NCBI GenBank assembly: GCA_024402025.1
Contig: JAKSJY010000010.1
Location: forward strand, 1-32,489
Source: Bacteroidales bacterium
GTDB lineage: Bacteria; Bacteroidota; Bacteroidia; Bacteroidales; UBA932
Length of the DNA: 32,489 nt
Reading direction: 5' to 3'
Below are positions 32,247-32,489 of this stretch, piece by piece. Each line of letters begins with the position of its first letter. Position 1 is the stretch's first letter. The notes beneath the pieces were generated by a model, which did not search any database, was not told where the DNA came from, and saw only the letters and a program-made list of their open reading frames with translations. The position numbers were made by a program, and so were the translations under genes.

Positions 32247-32489
32247 TATACGAGTCCTCCTTCCTTGTCTGTCTTGTCGCTGTCCGAAATCAGGGTCGTC
32301 AGCAGGATTATTACCAGCATCACGAGGGAAAGTGCGGCTCCGTAGTTCCACATCGAGGAGTTGATGTTCTCCTGGATGATGGTGCCGAAGAGCTTGATCT
32401 TGTTGTTGGTAAGGAATTCCGAAATGGCGAAGGTGCTGACCGTAGGCATGAAAACCATAAGTATTCCGCTCCACACACCGGGCATCGCC
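32246..32489 (-). CDS. potB: Spermidine/putrescine ABC transporter permease PotB, C-terminal part (runs off the right edge)
   Basis: The frame enters from the right edge and ends at the TAA at 32248-32246. The visible 80 residues include MPGVWSGILMVFMPTVSTFA, which follows the EAA loop in PotB, then a last membrane helix (ALSLVMLVIILLTTLI) and a polar tail (SDSDKTDKEGGLV). It precedes potC by a 1-nt overlap. Only the end of the protein is visible, so intactness cannot be judged. Confidence 0.9.
   Translation of the reverse strand, partial: AMPGVWSGILMVFMPTVSTFAISEFLTNNKIKLFGTIIQENINSSMWNYGAALSLVMLVIILLTTLISDSDKTDKEGGLV

Overview
The window reads as a chromosomal segment of a moderately GC-rich member of the Bacteroidota, most likely Bacteroidales. 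Evidence for this is the Bacteroides-type promoter signature (TTTG, about 20 bp, then TAnnTTTG) in front of many genes, the scarcity of clear Shine-Dalgarno sequences, many short lipoprotein signal peptides, a DAHP synthase-chorismate mutase fusion, and a Bacteroidales-type glutamine synthetase. Genus cannot be read from the sequence alone.

Layout. 1-548 holds the 5' part of a mobile-element tyrosine integrase that leaves the left edge, next to a tRNA-Gln with a strong terminator. 798-5178 (+) is tadA-polA-ECF sigma-rsmG followed by rpmH with its own promoter. 5228-7896 (-) is tyrS-rbfA-lolC/E-type permease. 7967-10426 has a small secreted protein, a secreted glycerophosphodiester phosphodiesterase, tpiA and a small lipoprotein. 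10022-14727 (-) runs clostripain-like C11 peptidase, rplY (own promoter and a two-hairpin leader), pth, an M6 metallopeptidase and the small lipoprotein. 14769-15986 (+) is xerD and a small DUF736-like protein with an SSB-like acidic tail. 15983-18009 (-) is a conserved coiled-coil protein, rsmI and a membrane-anchored helix-hairpin-helix protein. Then come tdk (+), recA-trpS (-), rlmN-recX (+), rnhA-pdxA (-). 23955-28981 (+) is rfbD-rfbB-PAP2-DAHPS/CM-glutamine synthetase. 28978-32489 (-) is the polyamine transporter potB(partial)-potC-potD followed by a PatB/MalY-type PLP enzyme.

Most genes are housekeeping: tRNA and rRNA modification, aminoacyl-tRNA synthetases, DNA replication, repair and recombination, cofactor and aromatic biosynthesis, dTDP-sugar synthesis. 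Only the left edge looks like acquired DNA. No CRISPR array, insertion sequence or rRNA was seen, and no stretch above 300 bases lacks a gene. I did not find a convincing new multi-gene system.

The most notable signals concern genome organisation. Five of seven convergent gene pairs interlock through a 4-bp CTAG or TTAG that encodes both stop codons. Divergent genes use back-to-back TAnnTTTG elements that form near-palindromic bidirectional promoters. Four genes have their TAnnTTTG element only 6-7 nt from the ATG, which predicts leaderless or nearly leaderless mRNAs. Individual oddities are a DNA polymerase I whose proofreading site is eroded, a PotD with both a lipobox and a C-terminal membrane helix, a 95-nt same-strand overlap between rsmI and the helix-hairpin-helix gene, and the SSB-tailed small protein.
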